In this document: piece by piece, positions 1-8,820 of the stretch
Layout of the letters: each line of letters opens with the position of its first letter
Numbering within the stretch: the first letter of the stretch is position 1
DNA from: Corynebacterium urinipleomorphum
Lineage (GTDB): Bacteria > Actinomycetota > Actinomycetes > Mycobacteriales > Mycobacteriaceae
Length of the DNA: 64,000 nt
Assembly (NCBI RefSeq): GCF_900155535.1
Contig: NZ_LT706963.1
Coordinates: 465,234 to 529,233 of the forward strand
Direction of reading: 5' to 3'
Translations under genes and position numbers: made by a program
Notes under the pieces: generated by a model
What the model was told of the DNA's origin: nothing
The model's input: the letters and a program-made list of their open reading frames with translations, nothing else
The model's database searches: none

Positions 1-59
1 AGCGCGAGCGCCGTAGCGGCGAGCAGGGCGGAGACACGGACAGTGGTGCGGGTGGTCAT
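1..59 (-). CDS. N-terminus of a putative secreted protein (cut by window edge)
   Basis: Reading the minus strand from the ATG at 57-59 gives about 19 residues: M-T-T-R-T-T-V-R-V followed by an Ala/Leu-rich stretch (SALLAATALA). This is the n- and h-region pattern of a Sec signal peptide. The rest lies outside the window, so the product is unknown. No strong ribosome binding site is visible upstream, so this is a tentative call. Confidence 0.4.
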   Translation of the reverse strand, partial: MTTRTTVRVSALLAATALA

Positions 60-170
60 GCCGGATGAGATTAGGCCCACGGGCTCACCGCTACCACGTT
101 CCCGCACGACTTCCGGCCAGTCGGGAGACGAATATCGCCTGTTCGGCGGGGAGTTCTCCGGTGGGAAATC

Positions 171-1055
171 TCAGCGCGACATGCGCAGTTCATCGACGAG
201 TAACCGGGCGATGCGGCCGATCGCGGCGTCCGCGGCCGCGAGGTTCGGGCCGCTGCGGGCTGAACGGGTGATCACGGCGACGACGATGGGTGCCTCCTCG
301 TCGACGGCCACCACGGAAACCTCGCCACGCACGGGGCCGATCGTCCCGGTCTTGCCGTGGAAGCGCACGCCCCCGGCGGGGAAGCCGGAGGGGATCCGGT
401 GGCCCCACACCTGCTGCCCGAGCACGGTCCGGGCGAAGGCACGGGAGACCCCGGTGAGATCCGGGCCCGTCCAGATCCAGTCCAGCAGGCGGCACAGCTG
501 GCGTGGGGTGCTCACCGAGCGGTAGGTGGCCGGATCCTGGTGGACCCGGGGGTAGGAGACCAGCAGCCGGATCGCCTCGCTGGCCGCGGAGCCGTCCTCT
601 GGAAGGGCCGGGAGTTCGGACTCGGTGGTGCCCGGGGCGACGATCGTGGTGTCCTCGAGATTCGCCAGGGAGACGACCTCCCCGACCAGGCCCGGTGGGA
701 GACGCCGCTGCAGCACCCGGGCGGCGATGCTGTCGGAGAGCACCACCATCTGACGCACCAGATCCCGCAGGCTCATCGTCACGGGATCGGCGAACAGCCC
801 CACTCCCGGGGTCCCGACCGGGCCGTCATCCGTGCTGAGCGTCACCGCGTCGAGCGGATTCAGCAGCCCGCGGTCCACGGCTAGGCAGAAGGCGGCCAGG
901 AGGTGGACCTTGTACATCGACGAGATGCTGGTCTGACTGTCGGCGCCGACCCCGACGCCGGCCGCCTCCTCGCCGACCGGGTGCGCCCAGCACCAACCGT
1001 CACAGCCCGCGGCGACCAATTCGGTGCCGATCCGGGCCCGCAGGCTCCTGGTCAT
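171..1055 (-). CDS. class A beta-lactamase-like serine hydrolase
   Basis: 294 residues. The penicillin-recognising fold is marked by S-M-Y-K at residues 46-49 (SxxK nucleophile), S-D-S near 107 (second motif) and K-T-G at 235-237 (FHGKTGTIG). A clear ExxLN omega-loop motif is not visible, so true beta-lactamase activity is uncertain. Another penicillin-binding or esterase-like activity is possible. No signal peptide follows the chosen ATG. A longer upstream reading would run antisense-like through the regulator gene and is unlikely. The ATG overlaps the stop of the LysR gene (ATGA), so the two are translationally coupled. The regulator may control this gene, which is an inference from gene order. 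Confidence 0.75.
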   Translation of the reverse strand: MTRSLRARIGTELVAAGCDGWCWAHPVGEEAAGVGVGADSQTSISSMYKVHLLAAFCLAVDRGLLNPLDAVTLSTDDGPVGTPGVGLFADPVTMSLRDLVRQMVVLSDSIAARVLQRRLPPGLVGEVVSLANLEDTTIVAPGTTESELPALPEDGSAASEAIRLLVSYPRVHQDPATYRSVSTPRQLCRLLDWIWTGPDLTGVSRAFARTVLGQQVWGHRIPSGFPAGGVRFHGKTGTIGPVRGEVSVVAVDEEAPIVVAVITRSARSGPNLAAADAAIGRIARLLVDELRMSR

Positions 1056-1933
1056 CCGGTCTCTCCCAGACGCCCGAGGGAGCGCCGCAGGGCACGGTCC
1101 ACGACGTCGCGCAGATCCCGCTTTCCGTCGGCCCCGCCCCGTTGCGGCGGCACCACACACCGCAGCCGCAGGTGGAAGGCCGTCGGCATCGGGAACGCGG
1201 GCAGGCCCCCGAGTTGATCGGGGGTGAGCAGCACCATCGCGCCTCCGGCACCGAGCCGCGCGGCCAGGGCCGTCCGGTCCGGCCACAGCTCGGTCTCCGG
1301 GTGCAAGCCGATGGTGAAGAAGGCGTCGGCCAGGCGTCCGGCGGCCGCCGGGCTGACGGCGGCGGTGTTGTCCAGCAGGGTGTGTCCCCGCAACGCCGCC
1401 CAGGTCGCGGGCTTTTCGGCGGGCCCCGCGAGCAGCCGGGGAACCTCGTGCAGCTGCCCGCGAGACAACTCACCCGTCGGCGCCGGGTCCTCGATGACGG
1501 CACAGTCCAGACGGCCCTCGCCCACCCGGGTGACCAGCTGCGACACCTCGGCCGTGTGCACACTGACCCGGCCGACGTCCCGCAACGCGGAGGTGAGGTC
1601 GAAGGCGATGCCCGGCGGCACCGAGGGGGCCAGCCCCACGCGTACCTCGGCCCCGGCGTCGGTGATGGCGTGGGCCATGCTCTGCAGTTCCGTGGCGTCC
1701 CGGACCAGAATCCGGGCCTGCGGGAGCAGGGACCGGCCGGCCTCGGTGAGGGTGGCACCGGTGGCGGAGCGGCGGATCAGGTCGAGGCCGAGATTCGACT
1801 CCAGACGTTTCAGCCCCTGGGACACGGGGGACTGGGTCAGCCTCAGCCGCTCCGCGGCACCGGTGACGCTGCCCTCCTCGGCCACGGCGACGAAGTACTC
1901 CCAGTGCCGGAGGGAATCCGGTCGAGTTGTCAT
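1052..1933 (-). CDS. LysR-family transcriptional regulator
   Basis: 293 residues. The N-terminus (about residues 8-65, containing VTGAAERLRLTQSPVSQGLK) is a typical LysR winged helix-turn-helix. A weaker periplasmic-binding-like effector domain follows. It lies first in a two-gene unit with the downstream serine hydrolase, overlapping by ATGA. LysR regulators usually sit divergent from their targets, but here the obvious partner is co-directional, which suggests joint transcription. The effector is unknown. Confidence 0.85.
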   Translation of the reverse strand: MTTRPDSLRHWEYFVAVAEEGSVTGAAERLRLTQSPVSQGLKRLESNLGLDLIRRSATGATLTEAGRSLLPQARILVRDATELQSMAHAITDAGAEVRVGLAPSVPPGIAFDLTSALRDVGRVSVHTAEVSQLVTRVGEGRLDCAVIEDPAPTGELSRGQLHEVPRLLAGPAEKPATWAALRGHTLLDNTAAVSPAAAGRLADAFFTIGLHPETELWPDRTALAARLGAGGAMVLLTPDQLGGLPAFPMPTAFHLRLRCVVPPQRGGADGKRDLRDVVDRALRRSLGRLGETG

Positions 1934-2455
1934 GTGCCCCGAGCCTAGTGGAGGGGACTCTGACGAGCTGAGCGAGGTACGGGGAACAAGGGCTCACCGG
2001 GCCTGTCGTGCAGCGGATTGCCGTGGTGGGTCCAATTCAGGCGAAGATGCGTATGACAGCCGAACCGGCACCGTCCCGGGCCAGGGGAGAGACCCCTTTT
2101 CCCACGGCACCAGAACTGATCTGTGCGAGGGGGAATCGGCGAACTTCAGCTACCTGACCGCCACCCTGGATGCGTCCATCCGTGGAGCGGGACCCGCGGT
2201 CGGGGAGTGGCCGGGCAGAATCCACCGGGTGGAACCCCGGTCCCCTTCGAGGACGACCCCGACCTGACGGACAAGCGGTTTACGGGCAGTGGAGGAGATC
2301 CTCGACTGAGAGCCGCACGCCCGAGGTGGTCCGGGAGATGCGGGGCAATCCGGAAGAACTCGAACGGCTCGGCATTGAGGCGAGCAACGAACGACAACGC
2401 GGCGGGAAACCACAGGTTTCTCGCCGCGTTCGGCCTGGTTCAGACCAACTACCGG
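1934..2455. other. gene-poor stretch, no recognised gene
   Basis: About 520 bases between the LysR start and the 3' end of the FMN reductase. Several short overlapping open frames exist on both strands, but none has a credible ribosome binding site or a family I recognise. It presumably holds the promoter of the LysR unit on the minus strand. It may contain degraded coding sequence. Confidence 0.4.
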
Positions 2456-3014
2456 TCAGCCGCGCAGCGTCTTGAGCGCCTCCGACCAGGCGGTGACCTG
2501 GTTGAACACATCGGTGAGAGCGCCGGTGGCGCCTTCGGTCGGGGTGAACTTCGACATGTCCTCGAAGTCGGAGCTGAAGGGCAGGAACACCTGGGCGCGG
2601 ACGTCGGCCATCTGCAGTTCCGCGGCGATCAGCCGCCACGCCTCCACGGAGCGGGTGCCGCCGGCGCTGCCGTAGCTGACGAAGCCGATGGCCTTGTTGT
2701 TCCACTCCGCGTACAGGAGGTCCACGGCGTTCTTCAGTGCGGCGGGCACGGAGTGGTTGTACTCCGGGGTGACGAAGACGAAGCCGTCGTAGGAGGCGAT
2801 CTTCTCGGCCCAGGCCTTGGTGTGATCCTTCGAGTACTGGCCCATGGCCGGGGGCATGGGCTCATCCAGCAGGGGCAGGTTCTGGTCGGGCGATGTCCAC
2901 GAGCTCGAACTCGGCGCCGCCGTGCTGCTGCGCGTGCTCGTGCACCCATTCGGCGACCTGGGGTGCCAGGCGGTTGGGGCGGGTGCTGCCGACGATGATG
3001 GCGATGCGGGTCAT
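2456..3014 (-). pseudogene. NAD(P)H-dependent FMN reductase, single frameshift
   Basis: The start (MTRIAIIVGSTRPNR) has a strong Shine-Dalgarno (GGAGGT) and the flavodoxin-like phosphate-loop motif GSTRPNR. The frame fails after about 41 codons at a G/C run near 2887-2891. Removing one base restores D-Q-N-L-P-L-L-D-E-P and joins it to a 133-codon frame with the family motif TPEYNHSVPAALKNAVD. The corrected protein would be about 185 residues, normal for flavin reductases of the NADPH_dep_FMN_red family. It may be a true pseudogene or a base-calling error in a homopolymer. The IS481 remnant lies immediately upstream on the same strand. Confidence 0.75.
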
Positions 3015-3061
3015 GGTTTTACCTCCGAATAGTGGTGGTGGTGACATTCCCGTCTCCCACG

Positions 3062-3600
3062 CTAGCTGTACTTCCCCGTGACGTTGTGAACGCGTTGCAG
3101 GGGGAGTTAACCCTCCGATAGCAGTGTGAGCCCGGTTGCAATTGTAATCGTGGATGAACCCCGCATACGCTGCCTGCCGGGCCTTCTCACTGTCATAAGC
3201 CCTCACATAGGCCCACTCCTGCATCAACGTGCGATTAAACCTCTCGACCTTGCCATTGGTTTGCGGACGATACGGCCTGGTGAACTTATGGCCGATACCG
3301 TCACCAAGCGCGTCAGCAAACACATGCGAACGGTAGCAACCCCCGTTATCCGTCATCACCTGTTTGACGGTGAACCCGCCTCCAGCGAAAAAGGCCCTCG
3401 CCCGCGTCCAGAACCCGGCAGCAGTATCTTTCCGCTCGTCTCCCAGGATCTCCGAGTACACCAACCGTGAATGGTCATCGACGGCATGATGCAGGTAGGA
3501 ATATCCCCGCCCGGGTTTCGCCCCGGCCTTGTACAGCGCGTCTCGTCGACGCCCGGCCGCCCGGTCCTGGGCAGAACCGCGCTGATGAACGCGCTGGTTC
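3062..3600 (-). pseudogene. IS481-family transposase, C-terminal fragment
   Basis: About 170 residues of a DDE (rve) integrase core: YLHHAVDDHSRLVYSE, VMTDNGGCYRS (second catalytic Asp), YRPQTNGKVERFNRTL (catalytic Glu region) and the family ending AIGGLTPPATR. The N-terminal HTH half is missing; the frame runs into IS3-like sequence near 3600. A one-base shift around 3088-3095 breaks the last codons. In the other frame the expected tail V-H-N-V-T-G-K-Y-S and a stop at 3062-3064 appear. It is therefore non-functional as read. The DTR or TIR ends are not recognisable. Confidence 0.8.
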
Positions 3601-3647
3601 GCCCCGGGTTTAATGGAGGGTAAGAAATTGGAAAAGGAAACCTTCAC

Positions 3648-4088
3648 ATGCCCGTCAGGTACACCCCGGAGCTCAAGCAGCGTGCTGTAGAACTCGTGCT
3701 CCACGCCCAGGCCGACCCGGCAACCGCCCACGGCGCGGTGACCCGCATCGCCAATGAGCTCGGCCTCAGCAAAGAATCCCTCCGTGTCTGGGTCCGCAAC
3801 CACAATACGGCGCCGACAGCCCCGCTGAATCCCTCGATCTGGAAGCAGAAAACCGCAGACTACGAGTCGAACTCGCGGAAGTAAAACGTGCCAACGACAT
3901 CCTCAAGAAGGCCTCGGCTTTTTCGCGGCGGAGCTCGACCGCCTCCAGAAATAGTCGTCCGGTTCATCGATACCTACCGCGACGAGTTCGGGGTCGAGCC
4001 CATCATCCGCGTCCTGGCCACCACCAGCGCGAAGATTGCCCTGAGCACCTACTACGCCTACAAATCCCGCCCCCCAGCAGCTGCGTAA
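3648..4088 (+). pseudogene. IS3-family transposase remnant (orfA plus start of orfB)
   Basis: It begins as an IS3 OrfA HTH protein (MPVRYTPELKQRAVELVLHA, then ELGLSKESLRVWVRNH). The frame is lost at a CCCC run near 3820-3823. In a second frame the OrfA leucine-zipper part continues (LEAENRRLRVELAEVKRAND, then ILKKASAF). A second loss at TTTTT (3919-3923) precedes the normal end FFAAELDRLQK. An OrfB start (VVRFIDTYRDEFGVEPIIRV) stops after about 45 residues near 4080, where non-IS sequence begins. The element is truncated and dead. It lies head to head with the IS481 fragment, which it may have interrupted. Confidence 0.8.
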
Positions 4089-4276
4089 TCGTCTCTGAAA
4101 GACATGGTTTGTTCTCCTTGATTGAGTGAATCTTTTGTTTGGGCTCGGGGCACGGCGGTGGAGCTCGCGTGTGTAGTAGCACGACCATCACCCATCAGCT
4201 CTCGCACTCAGTTCAAGACCCAGCCTGGCTAGCTGAGTTAAGCGGCGGGGTCTCGTCGTAGGTGGGTTTGTCTGCA
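4089..4276. other. spacer without recognised gene
   Basis: About 190 bases between the truncated IS3 orfB and the HTH gene. No coding frame, tRNA or clear terminal repeat was found. The base content is lower in GC than the neighbouring core genes. Confidence 0.3.
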
Positions 4277-4537
4277 CTAGTGCTTCGCACCACCCAGCAC
4301 CGTGACGAGTTGCTGACGCTGCTCATCTGTCAGTTGGGGCGCTGCATCCACGACGGCATCGACGAAGCCGTCGAATAGCTGCGGGGCAGGGCGGCGTGCG
4401 GCCGCGAGGTAGGCGTCGAGATCGTCTTGGCGAATGCGATAGGCGGTGCCGAAACGGTGGAATGAAAGACGGCCCTCTTTAATGGCTTTTAGCGACGTGG
4501 ACTCGGAGCCGACGCCGAGATCGGCGAGTTCCTGCAT
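4277..4537 (-). CDS. small excisionase-like helix-turn-helix protein
   Basis: 86 residues from the ATG. The N-terminus (MQELADLGVGSESTSLKAI, then RFGTAYRIRQDDLDAYLAA) fits a MerR/excisionase-type winged HTH, the kind used by phage and plasmid excisionases. Its first residues look clipped: in frame upstream lies TTAVAPRFYT preceded by AAAGGA, with ACG (near 4568-4570) where a start codon would be expected. Either ACG is used or the start was lost by a point change. It is probably a mobile-element relic or a recombination-directionality factor without its integrase. Confidence 0.55.
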   Translation of the reverse strand: MQELADLGVGSESTSLKAIKEGRLSFHRFGTAYRIRQDDLDAYLAAARRPAPQLFDGFVDAVVDAAPQLTDEQRQQLVTVLGGAKH

Positions 4538-4788
4538 CGTGTAAAAGCGTGGCGCGACGGCGGTAGTCGTGTCCTTTCAGGACATAGAAAAACGCTCCTG
4601 GGTAGATTGATCTGTCCCGGAGCGGGGTGCTTTACCGGCTTGCTATTCAGGCGGCTTGGAGTGCCGTGCTCGACTCGCTAGAACGGTGGTCTGCCGTCCC
4701 ATCGCTTTACGGGAGCGCTTACTCCCTACCTGACCGCCTTTGTGGTTGGCAATGCCGTTGCTAACCGGTCTATCTCGTCGGAGGAACC
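4538..4788. other. breakpoint region upstream of the EccC remnant
   Basis: This stretch separates accessory genes from the ESX-4 remnant. The frame of the EccC stump is closed by TAA at 4762-4764, so the remaining ATPase domains are absent here. No EccC-like sequence was recognised in other frames. A GGAGG at 4780-4784 precedes the GTG used below. Confidence 0.4.
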
Positions 4789-5352
4789 GTGCCTATCACG
4801 GTCGAGAGGCTATCTCTTCCGCGTCGCACCCATCTGCGGCACGCGGATCACCCGATGGTCGCGGTCTACGGCGGGTCGACCGATGCCGCGAAGGCCGCGC
4901 TCGCGGATACCGCGACGACCCTGACTGGGCGTCTGCCCGGCCCCGAAATCACTGCCGAACAGCTCGCCGCGCGCAACTGGTGGACGGGACCGGATATTTA
5001 CGTGGTCGTCGACGATCTCGAACTCGTTGGTGAAGAGAATCTCCGCCCGTTGCTGCCGCTCATCCCGCATGCGCACGACATTGGCCTGCACATCATCGCC
5101 GCCCGCAAATTCGGCGGCACGGGCCGTGCTCTGCTCGCACCGTTCCTCAGCGCTCTCAAGGACCAACTGCCCGACGTCGTGCTCTTCTCCGGCACCAAAG
5201 ACGAAGGCGCTCTCTTCGGCGTCCGCCCGCTGCCGTTGCGCTCCGGCCGCGGCATCTTCGTCCGCGATAACGAGCAGATCGGCCCGATCCACATCGCAGA
5301 AAACACGCTTATCGACGTCCCATCCGCACCCCAATCCGAGGAGACCCCATGA
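4789..5352 (+). pseudogene. type VII secretion ATPase EccC, C-terminal remnant
   Basis: 187 residues from GTG. Residues about 45-175 match the end of the third FtsK/SpoIIIE-like ATPase domain of EccC: NWWTGPDIYVVVDDLELVG (Walker B-like hhhhDD), LRPLLPLIPHAHDIGLHIIA, ARKFGGTGRALLAPFLSALK and the late LFSGTKDEGALFG segment. Full EccC proteins exceed 1000 residues and have membrane segments plus three ATPase domains. None of that is present upstream. GGAGG four bases before the GTG means the stump could still be translated. The next gene overlaps its stop by ATGA, so the original operon order is kept. Confidence 0.75.
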
Positions 5353-6386
5353 CCACCGCCCACGTCACCGGCGGCCGCTCATCCGTTGCCGCCGACACGT
5401 CACCAGAACCGGGAGCTAACGCCCTTCTCACCGTCACCGTCGATGATGAATGCACTGTCTTTTCCGGCCTGGCCAATGTGCACCGTTACGACAAGCCGTC
5501 CGCCGGCGAGATCGTCAGTTATGTCCGCAGTGTGCTCGGCGAACACCCGAAGTGGACACCCGTGCATCTCGTCGCGACTGATGCGACACTCAAGCAGCTC
5601 ATCTGCGCATTTGGCGATTACGAAGTCGAGCTGACCTGCGAGTCGCTGGACGATGCCGATGACACTGACACCCACCCTTCGACTGACGAGTGGGAGGAGA
5701 TCCGGGAGATCCCCATCCGTCGTCCAGCGCTGGAACCGCGTCGGCAGGAACGCTTCGGCCGATCCGGCTATGCGCTTGTCGGCGCGGTCGGTCTGGTTGC
5801 CGCGGTCTGCGCCGTAGCGATCTGGTTCGTCGCCGGACGGGGAAGCGATGAGGAAAGAGATGAGAATAGTGGGACAGACATCGCAGTCTCCGGTGATTCG
5901 GCAGGTGTGGCGTCGCCGACGGACAGCGTCGGTGATGATCCCGGTGAGGTGCCCGCGTCTGATCCGGATCGTGCTGAACCGAAAGTAGAAAAGGTCGTCC
6001 TCGAACAAGACGGTTTGAGCGTGGAATTGCCCGTCGGCTTCCGTCTCGAGCCCGACGGCGACATGTGGCGCGCGACCGGACCTGACCCGGATTTCCGCCT
6101 GCAGCTCGCGGTGGACCCGCTCTACGGCGTCCCGCCCGAAGACATCATGCGGCAGGTGAAAAAGGACATTGAGGAGGATCCGGAACTGCGCCAGACCGAA
6201 AGCGACGAGGTCAGCGTCCGCTACGAGCATGCGCTCCCGGACGGATCCCACGCATTGTGGTCCACCTGGACCGACTGTGATGTGCAGATTTCCATTGGCT
6301 GCCACACACGTACCGCGCCCACCACTGTCCAATTAGCCACGTGCACTATGGCCAACGAATCCGCTCGCTTCACCCCGCCCGGCTGA
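5349..6386 (+). CDS. type VII secretion-associated membrane protein (Rv3446c-like)
   Basis: 345 residues. The N-terminal third is a predicted soluble domain, followed by one membrane segment (about residues 137-160, YALVGAVGLVAAVCAVAIWF), an acidic Ser/Asp-rich linker and a C-terminal domain with VVLEQDGLSVELPVGFRLEP. This layout and position, directly after eccC and before two WXG100 genes and rplM, match the Rv3446c-type T7SS-associated family of ESX-4 loci. The frame ends in a Pro-Gly tail shortly before an ECF-like promoter. Its role is unknown; with EccC broken it may be non-functional or serve another EccC. Confidence 0.7.
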   Translation: MTTAHVTGGRSSVAADTSPEPGANALLTVTVDDECTVFSGLANVHRYDKPSAGEIVSYVRSVLGEHPKWTPVHLVATDATLKQLICAFGDYEVELTCESLDDADDTDTHPSTDEWEEIREIPIRRPALEPRRQERFGRSGYALVGAVGLVAAVCAVAIWFVAGRGSDEERDENSGTDIAVSGDSAGVASPTDSVGDDPGEVPASDPDRAEPKVEKVVLEQDGLSVELPVGFRLEPDGDMWRATGPDPDFRLQLAVDPLYGVPPEDIMRQVKKDIEEDPELRQTESDEVSVRYEHALPDGSHALWSTWTDCDVQISIGCHTRTAPTTVQLATCTMANESARFTPPG

Positions 6387-6397
6387 GGCGCGAAAAA

Positions 6398-6442
6398 AGT
6401 TCCGGTCCGCAGGGAACCGAAACAGGGTGAAGAACAGTCCAA
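6398..6442 (+). promoter_or_regulatory. ECF sigma (SigM-like) promoter for the WXG100 genes
   Basis: A -35-like GGGAACC at 6412-6418, an 18-base spacer and GTCCAA at 6437-6442. TTCCGGTCCG lies just upstream. The same arrangement, with the same 18-base spacer, recurs at 10181-10211. GGAAC with GTC is the general ECF sigma pattern. In M. tuberculosis, SigM is reported to drive ESX-4 esx genes, so a SigM-type factor is the best guess. Confidence 0.6.
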
Positions 6443-6526
6443 TAAGGGTGGAAAGGTCACAAACGGCCTCAGCGCCGCAGACCACGTCCACAATCCATTG
6501 CACACAACAATATCGGGGGAGGAAAT

Positions 6527-6850
6527 ATGAGCACCGCTCAGTTCCGTACAGAAGCCGACGTCATGCGCAACGCGGCGAACAACGTAGACGACACCAACGA
6601 CTCGGTCAACGCCGAGCTCAACCGCCTGCAGGATGTCGCGCAGTCCACGCGCGATTACTGGTCCGGCAGCGCGCAGGCCAGCTTCGACGATTTGATGGTC
6701 CGCTTCGATGACGCGGAGCGCCGTCTTGGCGAAGCACTCGGCGACATCGCGTCGAATATCCGCGACAACGCCAGCAACTTCGAAGACGTCGACGCAACGA
6801 ATTCCGATGCCTTCGCAAATATCGCACCAGCCGGCGGCCTTGCGCTGTAG
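6527..6850 (+). CDS. WXG100 (ESAT-6-like) protein, first of pair
   Basis: 107 residues. It is a helical hairpin with the W-x-G turn at YWSGSAQASFDDL. Family length is about 100 residues. The start is supported by GGGGAGG shortly upstream. In ESX-4 loci this position holds an EsxU/EsxT-type pair. WXG100 proteins form dimers and leave the cell through the EccC-driven type VII apparatus. The C-terminal tail (ANIAPAGGLAL) lacks an obvious YxxxD/E export signal. Without an intact EccC next door, export would depend on another copy. Confidence 0.85.
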   Translation: MSTAQFRTEADVMRNAANNVDDTNDSVNAELNRLQDVAQSTRDYWSGSAQASFDDLMVRFDDAERRLGEALGDIASNIRDNASNFEDVDATNSDAFANIAPAGGLAL

Positions 6851-6952
6851 CGCGCGAAACAACGCCACAGGCAGAAACACGCCACAGGTATCGGACCACA
6901 CACCGCAACACGCACATACCACCACATAGATCTGAATCAGGGAGAACACACA

Positions 6953-7240
6953 GTGACAGTGATCAAGTACGGCTTCGGTTCACTCGCCGACGCTGCATCC
7001 GACATCGAGACCTCGTCCCGCAATATCGGCAGCCAGCTGGAGGACCTTAAAGACCAGCTCAAGCCGATGGTTTCCTCTTGGGAAGGCGAAGCAGCTGACC
7101 GCTACCAGGAGCACCAGAACAAGTGGGACACCGCGGCGCAGGACCTCAACGACATCCTTTCGGCCATCGGCCGCGCCGTCGAGGACGGCAACGACCGCAT
7201 GCAGTCCGTCAACACCGCCGCCGCGAATAGCTGGGGGTAA
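6953..7240 (+). CDS. WXG100 (ESAT-6-like) protein, second of pair
   Basis: 95 residues with the W-x-G turn at SSWEGEAADRYQEHQNKWD. A YQEHQ stretch lies in the second helix. The start codon is GTG preceded by CAGGGAGAA. It lies about 100 bases after the first WXG100 gene and probably shares its promoter, forming the usual heterodimer pair. It ends in N-S-W-G. It is most likely the EsxT/EsxU equivalent of an ESX-4 system. Confidence 0.85.
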   Translation: MTVIKYGFGSLADAASDIETSSRNIGSQLEDLKDQLKPMVSSWEGEAADRYQEHQNKWDTAAQDLNDILSAIGRAVEDGNDRMQSVNTAAANSWG

Positions 7241-7673
7241 AACTGCGAACGAACACAAACCCAAATGCTGAACCGCTCATCTACCAAGCGGGCCAATTTT
7301 TGATCTGACCCCAGCATCCCTTAGGGGCAGACGCGGCGAACGGCCCGCACCACTGAAGAGCGTTTCTATTTCAGTGCGTGCGCACCACCATGGGCAGGTG
7401 GGGCGCACGCATTTGTCGTGCCGTCCCCACAGCACGCACCAGGGCAGAAGCGAAAGCCGCGTTTTGGAGTCTGAGTAGGGCGTGCTCTAAGGTTTAAGGC
7501 CTGTGTGTTTTACCCACCGTGGATGAACCATGCCTACCGCACCTGTGGCGCGTAGATAGACGTTCATTCCCGGGCCACCCCACCGGGTCTCCACCGGCCG
7601 CCGGAACAGGGGAGGGGAAGGTCAAGCGCGCCATGGCCGGCAGCCTCTAGATAAAGACTTCAAGGAGTCATAC
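7241..7673. other. intergenic region with hairpin and rplM leader
   Basis: About 430 bases. It holds a strong GC hairpin (7376-7410) that may end the WXG100 transcript, and the promoter and leader of the rplM-rpsI operon. GAGGGGAAGG lies near 7610-7620, and AAGGAG directly precedes the rplM start. No coding sequence was recognised. Confidence 0.5.
7376..7410. terminator. GC-rich hairpin after the WXG100 pair
   Basis: GCGTGCGCACCACC pairs with GGTGGGGCGCACGC across a seven-base loop, with one mismatch in a 14-base stem. The trailing sequence (ATTTGTC) is only weakly T-rich, so intrinsic termination is plausible but not certain. A leader structure for rplM is the alternative. Confidence 0.5.
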
Positions 7674-8117
7674 ATGTCTACCTACCACCCGAAGAGCGGT
7701 GACATTACCCGCAAGTGGTACGTCGTCGACGCTACCGACGTGGTGCTGGGCAAGCTTGCTTCCACCGTCGCAGACCTGCTGCGCGGTAAGCACAAGCCGC
7801 AGTACGCGCCGAACGCCGATACCGGCGACCACGTCATTGTCATCAACGCTGACAAGGTCCACATTTCGTCCAACAAGCGCGATCGCGAGATGCGCTACCG
7901 CCACTCCGGTTACCCGGGTGGTCTGAAGTCCATCACCCTCGGCCGCGCTCTCGACGAGCGTCCGGACCGCGTGATCGAAGAGGCTGTGAAGGGCATGATG
8001 CCGCACAACCGCCTCTCCCGTCAGTCCATTAAGAAGCTTCACGTTTACACCGGCTCCGAGCACCCGCACGAGTCGCAGAAGCCCGAGAACTTCGAGTTTA
8101 AGCAGGTGGCGCAGTAA
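7674..8117 (+). CDS. rplM: 50S ribosomal protein L13
   Basis: 147 residues, normal for L13. Characteristic stretches are [38 protein letters not shown] and [19 protein letters not shown]. The ATG follows AAGGAG. The stop TAA shares its last base with the ATG of rpsI (TAATG), the conserved L13-S9 operon. The protein is an early assembly protein of the large subunit. Confidence 0.97.
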   Translation: MSTYHPKSGDITRKWYVVDATDVVLGKLASTVADLLRGKHKPQYAPNADTGDHVIVINADKVHISSNKRDREMRYRHSGYPGGLKSITLGRALDERPDRVIEEAVKGMMPHNRLSRQSIKKLHVYTGSEHPHESQKPENFEFKQVAQ

Positions 8118-8692
8118 TGACCGAGCCGAACAACTTCTCCGAAGAGACCACGAACGCAGCTGACATGACCGAGGGCGTCGAGGCTACCCAGACCGACATC
8201 GACGCTGCTACGGCGGCTACCGAAGAGTTCAACTACACCATCGGTTACGCTGTCGCGATCGAGGACGAGGCTGGCGACGATGCAGGTGAGGCTCCCGTTT
8301 ACCACGAGGGCCCGATCCAGACTGTCGGCCGCCGTAAGCGCGCTGTCGCTCGCGTGACCGTTGTCGAGGGCGAGGGCAAGATCACCGTCAACGGCCGCGA
8401 GTTCGAGGACTACTTCCCAAACAAGCTGCACCAGCAGGACATCCTTTCCCCGCTGGCGCTGCTCGAGCGCGAAGGCCAGTTCGACATCAAGGCGAACATC
8501 GGCGGCGGTGGCCCGACTGGCCAGGCTGGTGCACTGCGCCTGGCTATCGCCCGCGCGCTGAACGTCTACAACCCGGCTGAGCGTCCGACCTTGAAGAAGG
8601 CTGGCTACCTCACCCGTGACGCACGTGCCGTGGAGCGCAAGAAGGCTGGTCTGCACAAGGCCCGTCGCGCACCGCAGTACTCCAAGCGTTAA
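8117..8692 (+). CDS. rpsI: 30S ribosomal protein S9
   Basis: 191 residues. The C-terminal 130 are canonical S9: [38 protein letters not shown] and the basic tail ending in YSKR that reaches the P-site tRNA. The first 60 residues are an acidic Thr/Glu/Ala-rich extension ([18 protein letters not shown]). Long S9 extensions are known in actinobacteria. It is coupled to rplM by TAATG. Confidence 0.96.
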   Translation: MTEPNNFSEETTNAADMTEGVEATQTDIDAATAATEEFNYTIGYAVAIEDEAGDDAGEAPVYHEGPIQTVGRRKRAVARVTVVEGEGKITVNGREFEDYFPNKLHQQDILSPLALLEREGQFDIKANIGGGGPTGQAGALRLAIARALNVYNPAERPTLKKAGYLTRDARAVERKKAGLHKARRAPQYSKR

Positions 8693-8820
8693 GAAATCGC
8701 TTGCGCGATATGGTTTCGCCGCTGCTCCCCGTTGTTTGGGGGCGGCGGCGTTCCGCATTTTCGGGCAGGTTGTGAACCCGCCCCGAGGCGGCATGGTCAG
8801 CTACGGCATAATTGTCTTTC

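Noticed and set aside
8693-8760. Terminator after rpsI
   Set aside because: GC-rich inverted sequence exists (CGCCGCTGCTCCCC and GGGGGCGGCGGCG) but with mismatches and no T run; too weak to list.
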